From: Polynucleobacter sp. JS-JIR-5-A7 | GTDB lineage: Bacteria > Pseudomonadota > Gammaproteobacteria > Burkholderiales > Burkholderiaceae | Direction of reading: 5' to 3' | Assembly (NCBI RefSeq): GCF_018687935.1 | Contig: NZ_CP061308.1 | Location: 1,668,048-1,732,047 of the forward strand | Length of the DNA stretch: 64,000 bases | Part shown: piece after piece, positions 9,171 to 16,998 of the stretch | Position numbering within the stretch: the first letter of the stretch is position 1 | Layout: each line of letters starts with the position of its first letter | Position numbers and translations under genes: made by a program | The notes under the pieces: model-generated | What the model was told of the DNA's origin: nothing | Database searches by the model: none | Seen by the model: the letters and a program-made list of their open reading frames with translations, nothing else

Positions 9171-9199
9171 AAAAAAGCTTTTAAATTAAAAGCTTTTTT
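9171..9199. promoter_or_regulatory. 29-bp perfect palindrome between divergent regulator genes
   Basis: AAAAAAGCTTTTAA-A-TTAAAAGCTTTTTT, 14-1-14 with no mismatch, located 38 bp before the start of the plus-strand winged-helix gene. Symmetry and position suit an operator shared by both divergent regulators. The A/T ends could also make it act as a bidirectional terminator, but no transcripts converge here. Confidence 0.5.
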
Positions 9200-9236
9200 C
9201 ACTACCAATTAAGGGTTATTAGCCTTAGAGTAAGGT

Positions 9237-9602
9237 ATGTTCAGTAAAAACCATCCACTTCTGATCGAGTCTATCTTTAGATTGCGGAAGTGGGTCCAAG
9301 AAAATCTTCCGATTGAAAATTCTTTGATTGCCTATGATCTGATTTTGCTACTCTCGATTCATAACTATGCCAATGGGCATATTACGATTAAGCAGCTCTT
9401 TGCATCTCTGCCTCATTCTTCGACAGCAGTTAGATCTCACTACCAACGCTTTATCGATGATGGCTGGATCGAGCATTACCCTGATCTACTGGATAAACGG
9501 ATCAAATACGTTAAACCGACCAAAAAATTTATCGACATTATTAATGCCTTTACTGAAACCACGGAAGAGATTTTTATCGTTAAAGATAAAGAAAAAGTAT
9601 GA
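9237..9602 (+). CDS. Winged-helix (MarR-like) small regulator
   Basis: A 121-aa protein. 'GHITIKQLFASLPHSSTAVRSHYQRFIDDGWIEHYPDLLDKRIKYVKPTKKF' reads as helix-turn-helix, recognition helix and wing (D-x-R-x-K-Y-V), as in MarR-type regulators. The N-terminus has a helix for dimerisation. It is not a close copy of the divergent neighbour at 8683, but the architecture is similar. No effector can be deduced. Confidence 0.6.
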   Translation: MFSKNHPLLIESIFRLRKWVQENLPIENSLIAYDLILLLSIHNYANGHITIKQLFASLPHSSTAVRSHYQRFIDDGWIEHYPDLLDKRIKYVKPTKKFIDIINAFTETTEEIFIVKDKEKV

Positions 9603-9663
9603 GGTAGCTTGTATTTTTGATGTTAATCTCTAGCAGCGATTAAAAAGCACCCCGGAGAGCGCC

Positions 9664-10158
9664 ATGAATCAAAGTCTTGAACAGGTTTATCAAAAATTAG
9701 AAACAATGCAAGCAGATTTAGAAGATCTGCGTAATACCTATAAAGGCGTGAGCAAAAACTATCAGGAGGCGCTCTCATCCCTTAAAGAGCTCACCTTGCA
9801 ATCTGCAGAGGCATCTAAGCGAGCTGCCAAAGCAGCTGAGCAATCCAGACTAGCCGCTTTAAATGCCATGAATGCTGCAGAACTCGCCTCTAAAGACAAA
9901 TCCTTTTTGGCGGTAGTGGAGTCTTCAGTTAAAGCAGCAGTATCTGCCGCAATAGCGGCGATCGAGTCAGCTGGAGCAGCTGCAGCCGCTGCGGCAGCTG
10001 CAGCTGCTGCGGTTTCTCAACACGCTGAAGAAGCGCTTCTCAAAGCCTCGAGTGAAGCAGCTGATGCCTCTCGGTTGGCAGCTGATTCAGCAGCAGAAGC
10101 GGTCAAACTATCGAATCAAGCTCGCGAGATCAGTGATTTGATGAAGAAAAGTGTTTAA
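9664..10158 (+). CDS. Alanine-rich coiled-coil protein of unknown function
   Basis: A 164-aa protein with no signal peptide or membrane segment. Residues 1-50 form an acidic/basic heptad-type coiled coil (SLEQVYQKLETMQADLEDL). The middle is strikingly Ala-rich, with a run of 12 alanines around residue 105, and the C-terminus returns to amphipathic helix (SEAADASRLAADSAAEAVKL). The poly-Ala run is coded by mixed GCN codons, so it is not a simple triplet slip. GGAG precedes the ATG. It may be a long helical oligomer or a structural/phasin-like protein, but no family is recognised. A clear ribosome site and codon use argue that it is a real gene. Confidence 0.7.
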   Translation: MNQSLEQVYQKLETMQADLEDLRNTYKGVSKNYQEALSSLKELTLQSAEASKRAAKAAEQSRLAALNAMNAAELASKDKSFLAVVESSVKAAVSAAIAAIESAGAAAAAAAAAAAAVSQHAEEALLKASSEAADASRLAADSAAEAVKLSNQAREISDLMKKSV

Positions 10159-10185
10159 GAATTACCAACAGCAATACTTGTTGGC

Positions 10186-10611
10186 CTAATGATTCTTTTC
10201 GAACGCTGCTAATTTTTCTTTGAGCTTGCGCTCTTCTTGGAATCGTTCTGTTTCATCGCGAATAATGGCTGCAATCGCCATAGGCTGATACTGATCATCA
10301 AAAATCATCGTGACTGAAAAGGCAATTGAAATAGATCTGCCATCTTTATGCACTGCTGGAACCCGCAGCAAAGTATTGCCATACTTCGTTTTGCCCGTTT
10401 CCATGGTATGAAAGTAGCCCTTAGAATGACGCTCTCTAAAACGCTCAGGTGTAATGATGTTGAGTGTTTTTCCTAAAGCCTCTGCTTGGCTATAGCCAAA
10501 AATTCGTTCAGCGGAAGCATTCCAGAACAAGATATTTTCATCTCGATCCGAAATAATCACTGCTTCACCAATATGGCTCACCAGTGCCTTGAAATCAATC
10601 CCATCTGACAT
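10186..10611 (-). CDS. PAS domain (S-box) sensor protein, stand-alone
   Basis: A 141-aa protein that is nearly all one PAS domain: 'EAVIISDRDENILFWNASAERIFGYSQAEALGK' (PAS core), 'PAVHKDGRSISIAFSVTMIFDD' (beta scaffold) and 'AAIIRDETERFQEERKLKEKL' (PAC and start of a signalling helix). No kinase, cyclase or DNA-binding domain follows; the protein ends 20 residues into the helix. It may act by protein-protein contact. Bound cofactor cannot be told; the cysteine of LOV domains and the FixL heme-binding pattern are not seen. It faces the Ala-rich gene convergently. Confidence 0.82.
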   Translation of the reverse strand: MSDGIDFKALVSHIGEAVIISDRDENILFWNASAERIFGYSQAEALGKTLNIITPERFRERHSKGYFHTMETGKTKYGNTLLRVPAVHKDGRSISIAFSVTMIFDDQYQPMAIAAIIRDETERFQEERKLKEKLAAFEKNH

Positions 10612-10654
10612 GCGTAATCTCTATTGTTAAGTCATTTCTTACTAAGAATACTCC

Positions 10655-10680
10655 AATAAAAAAGCCACCCGAAGGTGGCT
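10655..10680 (-). terminator. Rho-independent terminator of the cyn operon
   Basis: On the minus strand AGCCACC-TTCG-GGTGGCT is followed by TTTTTTATT, 20 bp after the cynS stop. Stem of 7 bp with a stable UUCG-type loop. Confidence 0.85.
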
Positions 10681-10699
10681 AACTAAGAGACTAGCTTGA

Positions 10700-11143
10700 T
10701 TAGTAAGTCTTATAAGAAAGGTACTTACCTGATAGCACTACCTGCACACGATCACCTTTAGGATCTGGTTCGCGTTGGATATCCATTGAGAAATCAATCG
10801 CACTCATAATCCCATCGCCAAACTCTTCATGAATCAACTCTTTAATAGTGGTGCCATATACACTCACAATCTCATACCAACGATAGATCAGTGGATCGGT
10901 TGGCACTGCAGTTGGTAAAGAGCCTTTATAAGGAACAATTTGCAACCAAGCCATTTCTTCATCAGTCAAGTCAAATAACTTACCAGCAGCTTCAGCCTGT
11001 GCTTTAGTAAAGGTCATTTGGCCCAAGCAGCCTGCAGTAACCCATTCCTTTGACTCGCCAATAGCTTTGGCAATATCACTCCACTTCATGCCTTTGCGAA
11101 CTTTGGCTTCGATAATTTTCTGTGTCACTACTGAACGATCCAT
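10700..11143 (-). CDS. cynS: Cyanate hydratase (cyanase)
   Basis: A 147-aa protein. It converts cyanate and bicarbonate to ammonia and carbon dioxide as a homodecamer. The N-terminal helical domain resembles a lambda-repressor fold ('SDIAKAIGESKEWVTAGCLGQM'). The C-terminal catalytic domain keeps the three active-site residues R88, E91 and S114, each exactly eight positions earlier than R96, E99 and S122 in the E. coli enzyme. It is the last gene of an operon with a nitrate/cyanate-type ABC transporter, which points to cyanate as a transported nitrogen source. A terminator follows directly. Confidence 0.97.
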   Translation of the reverse strand: MDRSVVTQKIIEAKVRKGMKWSDIAKAIGESKEWVTAGCLGQMTFTKAQAEAAGKLFDLTDEEMAWLQIVPYKGSLPTAVPTDPLIYRWYEIVSVYGTTIKELIHEEFGDGIMSAIDFSMDIQREPDPKGDRVQVVLSGKYLSYKTY

Positions 11144-11171
11144 CTTTTTCTCCTAAGTTTTAAGTTTGAAT

Positions 11172-12038
11172 TTATTGAGTCACTGGGGTTTGTAGACCTG
11201 GGCATACCAAGATTGGCTGGTAGCCGTCTAAACCTCCAGCAGATCCTTTAGCCTGCAAATCCTTAGAACGATTGACTAAAAAATCAACCAAGTGATTTCG
11301 CATGGGGTAATACATCGGATCATGGTGCAAGCTTGCCCTCTTTCGATCCTTAGGCAATGTATTGATGACGATTTCGGCAATCCGTGCATTCGGCCCATTA
11401 CTCATCAACATAATTTTGTCGGAGAGCAAAATCGCTTCGTCCACATCATGCGTAATCATGAAGACTGTTTGCTTAGTTTCGCTACAAATTTTGAGCAACT
11501 CATCCTGAATCACCCCACGCGTCAGGGCATCCAATGCACCAAAGGGCTCATCTAATAAAAGCATTTTTGGTTCAATTGCAAAAGCCCTGGCGATACCAAC
11601 CCTTTGTTTCATGCCGCCAGACAACTCAGAAGGCTTCTTATTTTCAGCATTAACGAGCCCAACCATTGCCAAGTACTTTTTAGAGTGCTCTGAAATCTGC
11701 TGCTTTGACCAATCTGGATACTTAGACTTCACCGCGAAAGCAACATTTTGCAAGACCGTCATCCAAGGCATTAATGCGTGCCCCTGGAATACAACGCCAC
11801 GATCAAGGCTTGGGCCATTAATTTCTCGACCCAGCATATAAGCATAACCACTGCTAGCATCTTCAAGACCAGCCAGCACGTTCAAAATCGTTGTCTTGCC
11901 ACAGCCCGAATGGCCAATGATGCAAACAAACTCTCCGCGCTCAATTTCAAAATTGATACCCTCGAATACTGGTGGCGCATCCGTCTTGTATGACTTACTT
12001 AGACTCTCAACTTTTAAAAATGAATTTTCATTCTGCAT
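11172..12038 (-). CDS. ABC transporter ATP-binding protein, nitrate/cyanate type
   Basis: About 288 aa. All ABC ATPase motifs are intact: Walker A GHSGCGKTT, Q-loop region, signature LSGGMKQR, Walker B LLLDEPFGALDALTR and the switch His in ITHD. Similarity is to the NrtD/CynD/SsuB group. The ATG at 12038 overlaps the permease stop by 11 bp, implying translational coupling; a longer in-frame start at 12065 is unlikely. It would energise the permease at 12028-12888 with the receptor at 12902-14263. Confidence 0.93.
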   Translation of the reverse strand: MQNENSFLKVESLSKSYKTDAPPVFEGINFEIERGEFVCIIGHSGCGKTTILNVLAGLEDASSGYAYMLGREINGPSLDRGVVFQGHALMPWMTVLQNVAFAVKSKYPDWSKQQISEHSKKYLAMVGLVNAENKKPSELSGGMKQRVGIARAFAIEPKMLLLDEPFGALDALTRGVIQDELLKICSETKQTVFMITHDVDEAILLSDKIMLMSNGPNARIAEIVINTLPKDRKRASLHHDPMYYPMRNHLVDFLVNRSKDLQAKGSAGGLDGYQPILVCPGLQTPVTQ

Positions 12039-12888
12039 AAGAAACTGCCTTCTGTAATCTTGCAAATGCCATATCTAAAATCATCCCAACTAGTCCAATC
12101 ATCACAATGGCAAAAATTACGCTGGAGATAGATAGGTTGTTCCATTCATTCCATAAGAAATAGCCAATTCCGGTGCCACCAACAAGCATCTCTGCGGCAA
12201 CAATCACCAGCCATGCAATGCCCATTGAGATTCGCATTCCAGTCAAAATCGTTGGTGCAGCTGCTGGCAAGATCACTAAAAAAGCTTTTCGGAAAGGAGA
12301 AACTTCCAGAGTCTTAGTGACGTTTAATAATTCTTTGCGAACATTGGCCACACCAAATGCTGTATTGAGCAGCATGGGCCATACTGAACAAATAAAGATC
12401 ACAAAGATGCCGGAGATGGATGAATCTTTAATCGTATACAGCGCTATTGGCATCCACGCTAAGGGAGAAATAGGCTTTAGGATTTGGATAAACGGATTAA
12501 ATGCCTCATATGCCAATGGCGACATCCCAATTAAGAAGCCGAAAGGAATAGCTACTAACATTGCAAGCAAAAAGCCAAGCCCAACTCGAGCTAAGGAATA
12601 TGCAAGCTGAATACCAATCCCCTTGTCGTTAGGACCATTGTCATAAAAAGGGCTTGAAAGTTGCTTATAAAAGGTTTCTCCCATTTGGGTTAGCGTTGGA
12701 AATCCAGACTTCTCCACAGAAACCCCGCCACCCTGCCCCATCAGGGCTTGATACTCACTGGTGCCTGTACTGACTACTGGAGTAGAAACTACTTTTGGGG
12801 CAGTTGCGATATGCCAAAGCAATAATGCAAAAACCAAAATGGCAACCGAAAGTATGGCTCCACGAACTTTGATAGAAAGCTTATTCAT
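12028..12888 (-). CDS. ABC transporter permease, nitrate/cyanate type (NrtB/CynB-like)
   Basis: A 286-aa inner-membrane protein with about six membrane segments. The binding-protein-dependent transport signature is present ('LPAAAPTILTGMRISMGIAWLVIVAAEML'). A periplasmic stretch of about 60 residues follows the first helix (residues 35-95), as in NrtB-type permeases. It lies 13 bp after the receptor gene and overlaps the ATPase gene. Confidence 0.92.
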   Translation of the reverse strand: MNKLSIKVRGAILSVAILVFALLLWHIATAPKVVSTPVVSTGTSEYQALMGQGGGVSVEKSGFPTLTQMGETFYKQLSSPFYDNGPNDKGIGIQLAYSLARVGLGFLLAMLVAIPFGFLIGMSPLAYEAFNPFIQILKPISPLAWMPIALYTIKDSSISGIFVIFICSVWPMLLNTAFGVANVRKELLNVTKTLEVSPFRKAFLVILPAAAPTILTGMRISMGIAWLVIVAAEMLVGGTGIGYFLWNEWNNLSISSVIFAIVMIGLVGMILDMAFARLQKAVSYAE

Positions 12889-12901
12889 GTTTATCTCTGA
12901 C

Positions 12902-14263
12902 TCACTGGAAAGATTTCAAATAAGCAGCAGGCTGACTTGGATCAAACTCTTTGCCCATGATCTTGTCTTTTTTATAACCTGCTTTTGCCAGAGCTGGAAC
13001 AGCAATGCCAGTCTCCCCCATATACTTTTTAGCATCGGTCAGCAGGAATACTTTTTCAGAGATGTCCTTGTAATTGACATCTCCCTTGACATAACCCCAG
13101 CGCTGCATTTGGGTCAGCATCCAAGTCGCCATTGAGTACCAGGGAATTGGGTTGAAATCAATTCGGTCAGGAACGTTTTGAACATTGCCAAGACCATCAG
13201 CAAATTTTCCGGTTAACACTTGCATCACAACTGTTTCTGGTTGATTTAAGTAGTTGGCTGGCGAAATCACTTTTGCAATGAGCGGTCTGTTAGCGGGATC
13301 GCGCGCCATGGTTGAGGCATTCAATACAGCACGATAGAGCGCTGCAAAGGTATTTGGATTTTTCTTAATGAAATCTTCAGATGTTCCAAATGCACAGCAA
13401 GGGTGTCCATCCCAGATTTCTTTAGTCAAGATGTGGATGAAGCCAACCTCGTCATAAACAGCACGTTGATTAAATGGATCAGGTCCCAAGAATCCATCAA
13501 TATTGCCAGCACGTAAGTTGGCAACCATTTCTGGAGGTGGGGTAACGCGAATCTGGATATCTTTATCAGGATCTAATCCAGCTTGAGATACGTAGTACCG
13601 CAACAAGAAGTTATGCATCGAATATTCAAATGGAACAGCAAATTTCATACCCTTCCATTTTTTTGGATCACGATTATCTTTGTGCTTATTCGCCAAAGTA
13701 ATAGCCTGGCCATTCACGTTCTGAATAGTCGCCACCCGCATTTGAGTGGGATCAGAACCTAATCCCATAGACATTGCAATGGGCATTGGTGATAAAAAGT
13801 GAGAGGCATCATGCTCTTTGTTCAGCATCTTGTCTCGAATTAACGCCCAGCCAGCCGTTTTATTCAGTGTGACATTGAGACCCTGCTTCTTATAAAAACC
13901 TAGGGGATCGGCCATGATAAGAGGGGTGGCACAGGTGATCGCAATAAAACCAATTTTGAGATCAGGCTTTTCTAATGGGGCTTTTTCTTGAGCCATCGCC
14001 TGCAAGGTACCTACAGGCAAGAATCCAGATAAGGCACTCATTGCACCGCCAGCACCAACCGCTTTTAGAAATGCACGGCGGCGACTCTCTTGCGGGAACA
14101 ATGCCTTGACAAGACTTGCCTCCACAAAATCAGCACTCATTTTCTCTTCGTCGACTCTCGCAGACAAATCAAGGGCATGCTCAGCATCGGATGCATGACG
14201 ACCACAACTACAACGACTACTAAATAACGGCCTATCAGGATCAAAGGGGCGATATGAATTCAT
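12902..14263 (-). CDS. ABC transporter substrate-binding protein, NrtA/CmpA-like, Tat-exported
   Basis: A 453-aa protein. Residues 1-60 form an unusual cytoplasmic-side extension with CxCGRH (C18, C20, H23), then a twin-arginine signal (ESRRRAFLKAVGAGG, R61-R63). The mature domain has the NrtA/CmpA pattern: 'LKIGFIAITCATPLIMADPLGFYKKQGLNV', 'FAVPFEYSMHNFLLRYYVSQAGLDPDKD' and 'GFLGPDPFNQRAVYDEVGFI'. The family binds nitrate, bicarbonate or cyanate; the linked cyanase favours cyanate or nitrate. First gene of the operon, with an NtrC-like site 120 bp upstream. Confidence 0.92.
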   Translation of the reverse strand: MNSYRPFDPDRPLFSSRCSCGRHASDAEHALDLSARVDEEKMSADFVEASLVKALFPQESRRRAFLKAVGAGGAMSALSGFLPVGTLQAMAQEKAPLEKPDLKIGFIAITCATPLIMADPLGFYKKQGLNVTLNKTAGWALIRDKMLNKEHDASHFLSPMPIAMSMGLGSDPTQMRVATIQNVNGQAITLANKHKDNRDPKKWKGMKFAVPFEYSMHNFLLRYYVSQAGLDPDKDIQIRVTPPPEMVANLRAGNIDGFLGPDPFNQRAVYDEVGFIHILTKEIWDGHPCCAFGTSEDFIKKNPNTFAALYRAVLNASTMARDPANRPLIAKVISPANYLNQPETVVMQVLTGKFADGLGNVQNVPDRIDFNPIPWYSMATWMLTQMQRWGYVKGDVNYKDISEKVFLLTDAKKYMGETGIAVPALAKAGYKKDKIMGKEFDPSQPAAYLKSFQ

Positions 14264-14384
14264 TTGAATCTCCTAGAGGTTTTAGTCATTAAAAATAAGC
14301 AAAAAAGTTAATAAGTCATTTTTAACCTGCCAAAATCACACGGAGATACAGCAACGCACCAAACCACTTCCCATGAAAATGATT

Positions 14385-14401
14385 CGCACCAAAATGGTGA
14401 T
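14385..14401. promoter_or_regulatory. NtrC-like binding site upstream of the nitrate/cyanate operon
   Basis: The core GCACCA-AAA-TGGTG is a close match to the enterobacterial NtrC consensus TGCACCA-N3-TGGTGCA. It lies about 122 bp upstream of the receptor start, typical for an NtrC enhancer. A possible degenerate half-site (GCACCAAACCAC) is near 14356. This suggests induction under nitrogen limitation. Confidence 0.6.
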
Positions 14402-14432
14402 TATTGAATTGGGATCAGAATTTTAAGGAATG

Positions 14433-14466
14433 GGACTCAAAACATGCAGCAATGCATATTGAGTCC
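14433..14466 (+). other. Two-stage hairpin with GNRA-type loop
   Basis: Outer stem GGACTCAA/TTGAGTCC (8 bp) and inner stem ATGCA/TGCAT (5 bp) closed by GCAA, a GNRA tetraloop on the plus strand, with a 3-nt/1-nt internal loop. No T-run follows, so it is not a typical terminator. It may be an RNA structure or a protein-binding site. Confidence 0.4.
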
Positions 14467-14723
14467 AAGGAAGGCATTTAACTCATGCCCCAAAATTGTG
14501 CGGAAGATGAAATTTATTCAAATACTCAAAGAATTTTGGGCATGCTGGCTACATTAATTCAATTTAAAAATACGGGGAAAAGAGTGGCTAGTTATTAGCG
14601 TCATGTCAGTAACTATGCAGTGAAATTTCACATCTTTTAAGAAATGCTTTCTCACTCTTTAGTTCTGCTTTAGGCAGCACTGACTTACCAAGCACTTCAC
14701 TACCAATAGGCTTGTAGAATCAA

Positions 14724-15383
14724 ATGATGAAACCAACCATCAAAATTGATTATGTATCTGATATCGCCTGCCCATGGTGCGCAGTCGGTCTAGGCAATCT
14801 AAATCAAGCGATTGATCAGCTTAGTGATCAGGCAAATTTTGAGGTGCATTTTCGCCCCTTCGAACTCAACCCTAATATGCCTAAAGGCGGCCAAGATGCT
14901 ATAGAACATCTCACTGAAAAATATGGTTTAACTGCAGAGCAGGTCAAAACCAATCAGGCCAATATTCGAGCCAAAGCTTTAGAGGCAGGATTTGAATTTC
15001 ATCCAGAAGGTCGCAAAAAGGTTTACAACACGTTTGACGCTCATCGTCTTCTGCATTGGGCAGGTCAAGAGTTTGGGCTGGAGAAGCAAGCAATCCTCAA
15101 GAAAGAATTGCTCAATACTTACTTTTGCTTAGCAGTGAATTTAGATGATCAACATAATCTACTAGATGCAGTGACTCATTCTGGCCTAGATCAAGATAGA
15201 GCTCTAGAGGTTCTCAAGAATAATGAATTTGCCAAAGAAGTCCGCACAGAAGAAGCTACTTATACAAATGCGGGAATTAACTCTGTTCCTGCGATCATTC
15301 TGAACGATCAGTATCTTATGCAAGGAGCTCAGCCTCCTGAGTCATTCGTAAATGCATTCGCACAACTGATTGAGCAAAGTTAA
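14724..15383 (+). CDS. DsbA family oxidoreductase, FrnE-like
   Basis: A 219-aa protein without signal peptide, so cytoplasmic. Thioredoxin-like beta strand then the redox motif C16-P-W-C19 (SDIACPWCAVG), a helical insertion, and the cis-Pro region 'GINSVPAIILNDQYLMQGAQPPESF'. This matches FrnE/2-hydroxychromene-2-carboxylate isomerase-like DsbA members, which act in oxidative stress tolerance or as glutathione-dependent disulfide enzymes. Two ATGs are adjacent; either could be used. Convergent with the BLUF gene. Confidence 0.9.
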   Translation: MMKPTIKIDYVSDIACPWCAVGLGNLNQAIDQLSDQANFEVHFRPFELNPNMPKGGQDAIEHLTEKYGLTAEQVKTNQANIRAKALEAGFEFHPEGRKKVYNTFDAHRLLHWAGQEFGLEKQAILKKELLNTYFCLAVNLDDQHNLLDAVTHSGLDQDRALEVLKNNEFAKEVRTEEATYTNAGINSVPAIILNDQYLMQGAQPPESFVNAFAQLIEQS

Positions 15384-15429
15384 AGAAAAACTGTAGACCC
15401 CATCGAAACTTGAATAGATCAAGCGGGTG

Positions 15430-15828
15430 CTAGCCGGCATTCCTCAAAGCAATTAACAACGGATGGCCCGCTGGAAAATCAATATCCTCAATAGCGGCAC
15501 TCACTTCTGGCAGAGTTTTAGCAATCTCTTCGCTACCTTGAAATACCATCGTCCATTTGCTAAAGCTACGCTCACTGATGGGCTTAGATTCTATTAGGCG
15601 GACATTTTTATGCCGGCCGTCTTTTTGAATCTTTTGCCATAAGGCTTCAATATCTTTTTCAGGCCCCTCAATCACTTGGCCGAATTTATTGTCCTCATAG
15701 ATGAGCGCCCCAGTAATGCCCAATGCTTGATTATTTGAATAGGAGTGATACAAGAGTCTCATCAAGCCCAAAAAAGACATACTTTGAGCCGGCTCACTCA
15801 CATAAGTTAGTTCGATTAGCTTAGACAT
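15430..15828 (-). CDS. BLUF domain blue-light photoreceptor, short
   Basis: A 132-aa protein. It is a flavin-binding BLUF domain with the photoactive residues at the spacing of AppA: Y9 (LTYVS), N33 (SNNQALGITGAL) and Q51 (KFGQVIEG), plus a candidate W93 (SKWTMVF). The C-terminal 35 residues form the capping helices of short BLUF proteins such as PixD/BlrB. No output domain is attached, so it must signal through a partner protein. No obvious partner (EAL or response regulator) is adjacent. Confidence 0.92.
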   Translation of the reverse strand: MSKLIELTYVSEPAQSMSFLGLMRLLYHSYSNNQALGITGALIYEDNKFGQVIEGPEKDIEALWQKIQKDGRHKNVRLIESKPISERSFSKWTMVFQGSEEIAKTLPEVSAAIEDIDFPAGHPLLIALRNAG

Positions 15829-15946
15829 ATACCCATACTAGATAGCTCGAAAAATAATTACTCTAGGCGTTTACCCCAGCATCACCCAAAGCAATGCTTA
15901 AGTAAAAAACATTACAGCTGAATCACTTGATTTTTAATCAAAAGAA

Positions 15947-16130
15947 TATGAGAGCAGACGTCCAAAGAAAAGTACTAGGATTTCTAGAGGTTAAGTCGCC
16001 TATTTATCAGTATGTGAGTTTTTTGCATGGCTAATTTAACGTGGCCACCAAAAATACTACATCACTCTTTGGTTTTCAAAATCAAAAACTTTGGAACAAT
16101 GACCTAAACACATGTCGCACTCGTAGGATG
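15947..16130 (+). repeat. Degenerate copy of the tRNA-fragment-associated repeat arm
   Basis: From 'TATGAGAGCAGAC' onward this stretch aligns with 24318-24480: shared blocks include 'ACTAGGATTTC', 'AGAGGTTA-GTCGCCT', 'TTTATCAGT', and 'CTCTTTGGTTTTCAAAA'. The 45-bp tRNA 3'-half and the intrinsic terminator seen in the other copies are absent, and the GTTAC palindrome is missing. It fills most of the 304-bp gap between the BLUF gene and budA. Looks like a decayed fourth copy. Confidence 0.7.
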
Positions 16131-16132
16131 TT

Positions 16133-16993
16133 TTAATTTTTTTGCGCGTGTTCTATTTTGCTAAGAGCTTCCGCTGGATTGCCCGATAAGTTCGCTTTAA
16201 GAAATCCTGGTGTTTCTGGCAAAGCGATTACCAGATTGTCTGCGTCCATGACTTGCAATTTTAGATTCTGTGCCTGAATACCTAGTACGTGACCACCATG
16301 CTGATGATCATCAGAGAGAAAATGTAGATGATAGCCTGGAATATTCAAGGTTGACGCATAAGAGGGTGACCAAAAGCCAAGCAAGGTTCCAGAGATATTT
16401 GAAAACTTAAAGTTCGCCTGATGACTTGTCGCAGTGACAAGATCGGTGCCGGGTGCAGATTTACATGCAACTCGGTATTGGATTTCATCAAAGATTCCAT
16501 CGATACGAATCGCAGTAAAGAGATTATCCGAGCGGCGCAGGGCATCAATATGAGTACAAAGCCCTGCCCAATCGCCAACAGAGTCAATCATTGCATTTCG
16601 ATCAGCCTCAAACTCAGCACTCACCCAAAAAGGAGCGGAGGCAGAATCAGGGGGCTCAATAACAGAACCATCTCCCAATGCCTGGTAAACGTGTCCATCA
16701 AGCATAAGACCTTCACCATTAAGGGCATCGTAAGTGCCTAGGCCAAAATTACCATGCGCTTTAATCGTACCCACCGTTACACAACCCTGATAAACACCCT
16801 GCACCAAAGCATTTGAAGTTGATGCCTGATATAGCGTGTGATGCTCTACACCAAGCGCCTTTGCTAAGGAATCTTGGACCAAATGATCAATAGTCTCGCC
16901 AGTCCCAAGACAGCGCTCTTGTAAAGCGTTGTAGAGCGATCCAGACATATTAATATTGAAAGTCTGGCTGCCTGGTATGTTTGACTTTGACAT
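16133..16993 (-). CDS. budA: Alpha-acetolactate decarboxylase
   Basis: A 286-aa protein. It decarboxylates acetolactate to acetoin. The decarboxylase domain starts near residue 54 (TLYQASTSNALVQGVYQG) and includes 'HGNFGLGTYDALNGEGLMLDG' and the zinc-binding histidines in 'HLHFLSDDHQHGGHVLG'. The N-terminal ~50 residues are an extra segment (QTFNINMSGSLYNALQERC...) that resembles a ribbon-helix-helix DNA-binding unit rather than the signal peptide of many homologues. It follows the acetolactate synthase gene by 5 bp, so the pair makes acetoin from pyruvate. Confidence 0.92.
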   Translation of the reverse strand: MSKSNIPGSQTFNINMSGSLYNALQERCLGTGETIDHLVQDSLAKALGVEHHTLYQASTSNALVQGVYQGCVTVGTIKAHGNFGLGTYDALNGEGLMLDGHVYQALGDGSVIEPPDSASAPFWVSAEFEADRNAMIDSVGDWAGLCTHIDALRRSDNLFTAIRIDGIFDEIQYRVACKSAPGTDLVTATSHQANFKFSNISGTLLGFWSPSYASTLNIPGYHLHFLSDDHQHGGHVLGIQAQNLKLQVMDADNLVIALPETPGFLKANLSGNPAEALSKIEHAQKN

Positions 16994-16998
16994 GATAG

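Larger units (their letters stand above)
14264..14723. other. 460-bp intergenic region upstream of the cyn operon
   Basis: No convincing ORF. It holds an NtrC-like palindrome (14385-14401) and a two-stage hairpin (14433-14466), both described separately. The remainder is AT-rich and probably carries promoters for the cyn operon (minus strand) and the dsbA-like gene (plus strand). A canonical sigma-54 -24/-12 pair with correct spacing was looked for between the NtrC-like site and the gene and not found. Confidence 0.6.

Noticed and set aside
10165..10184. CCAACA/TGTTGG hairpin between the Ala-rich and PAS genes
   Set aside because: Short stem with 8-nt loop and a weak T-run; could be a terminator but support is thin.
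14340..14385. Possible sigma-54 promoter (TGGTTT...TTGC on the minus strand)
   Set aside because: The distance between the GG and GC elements is one base too long and the -24 box is poor.
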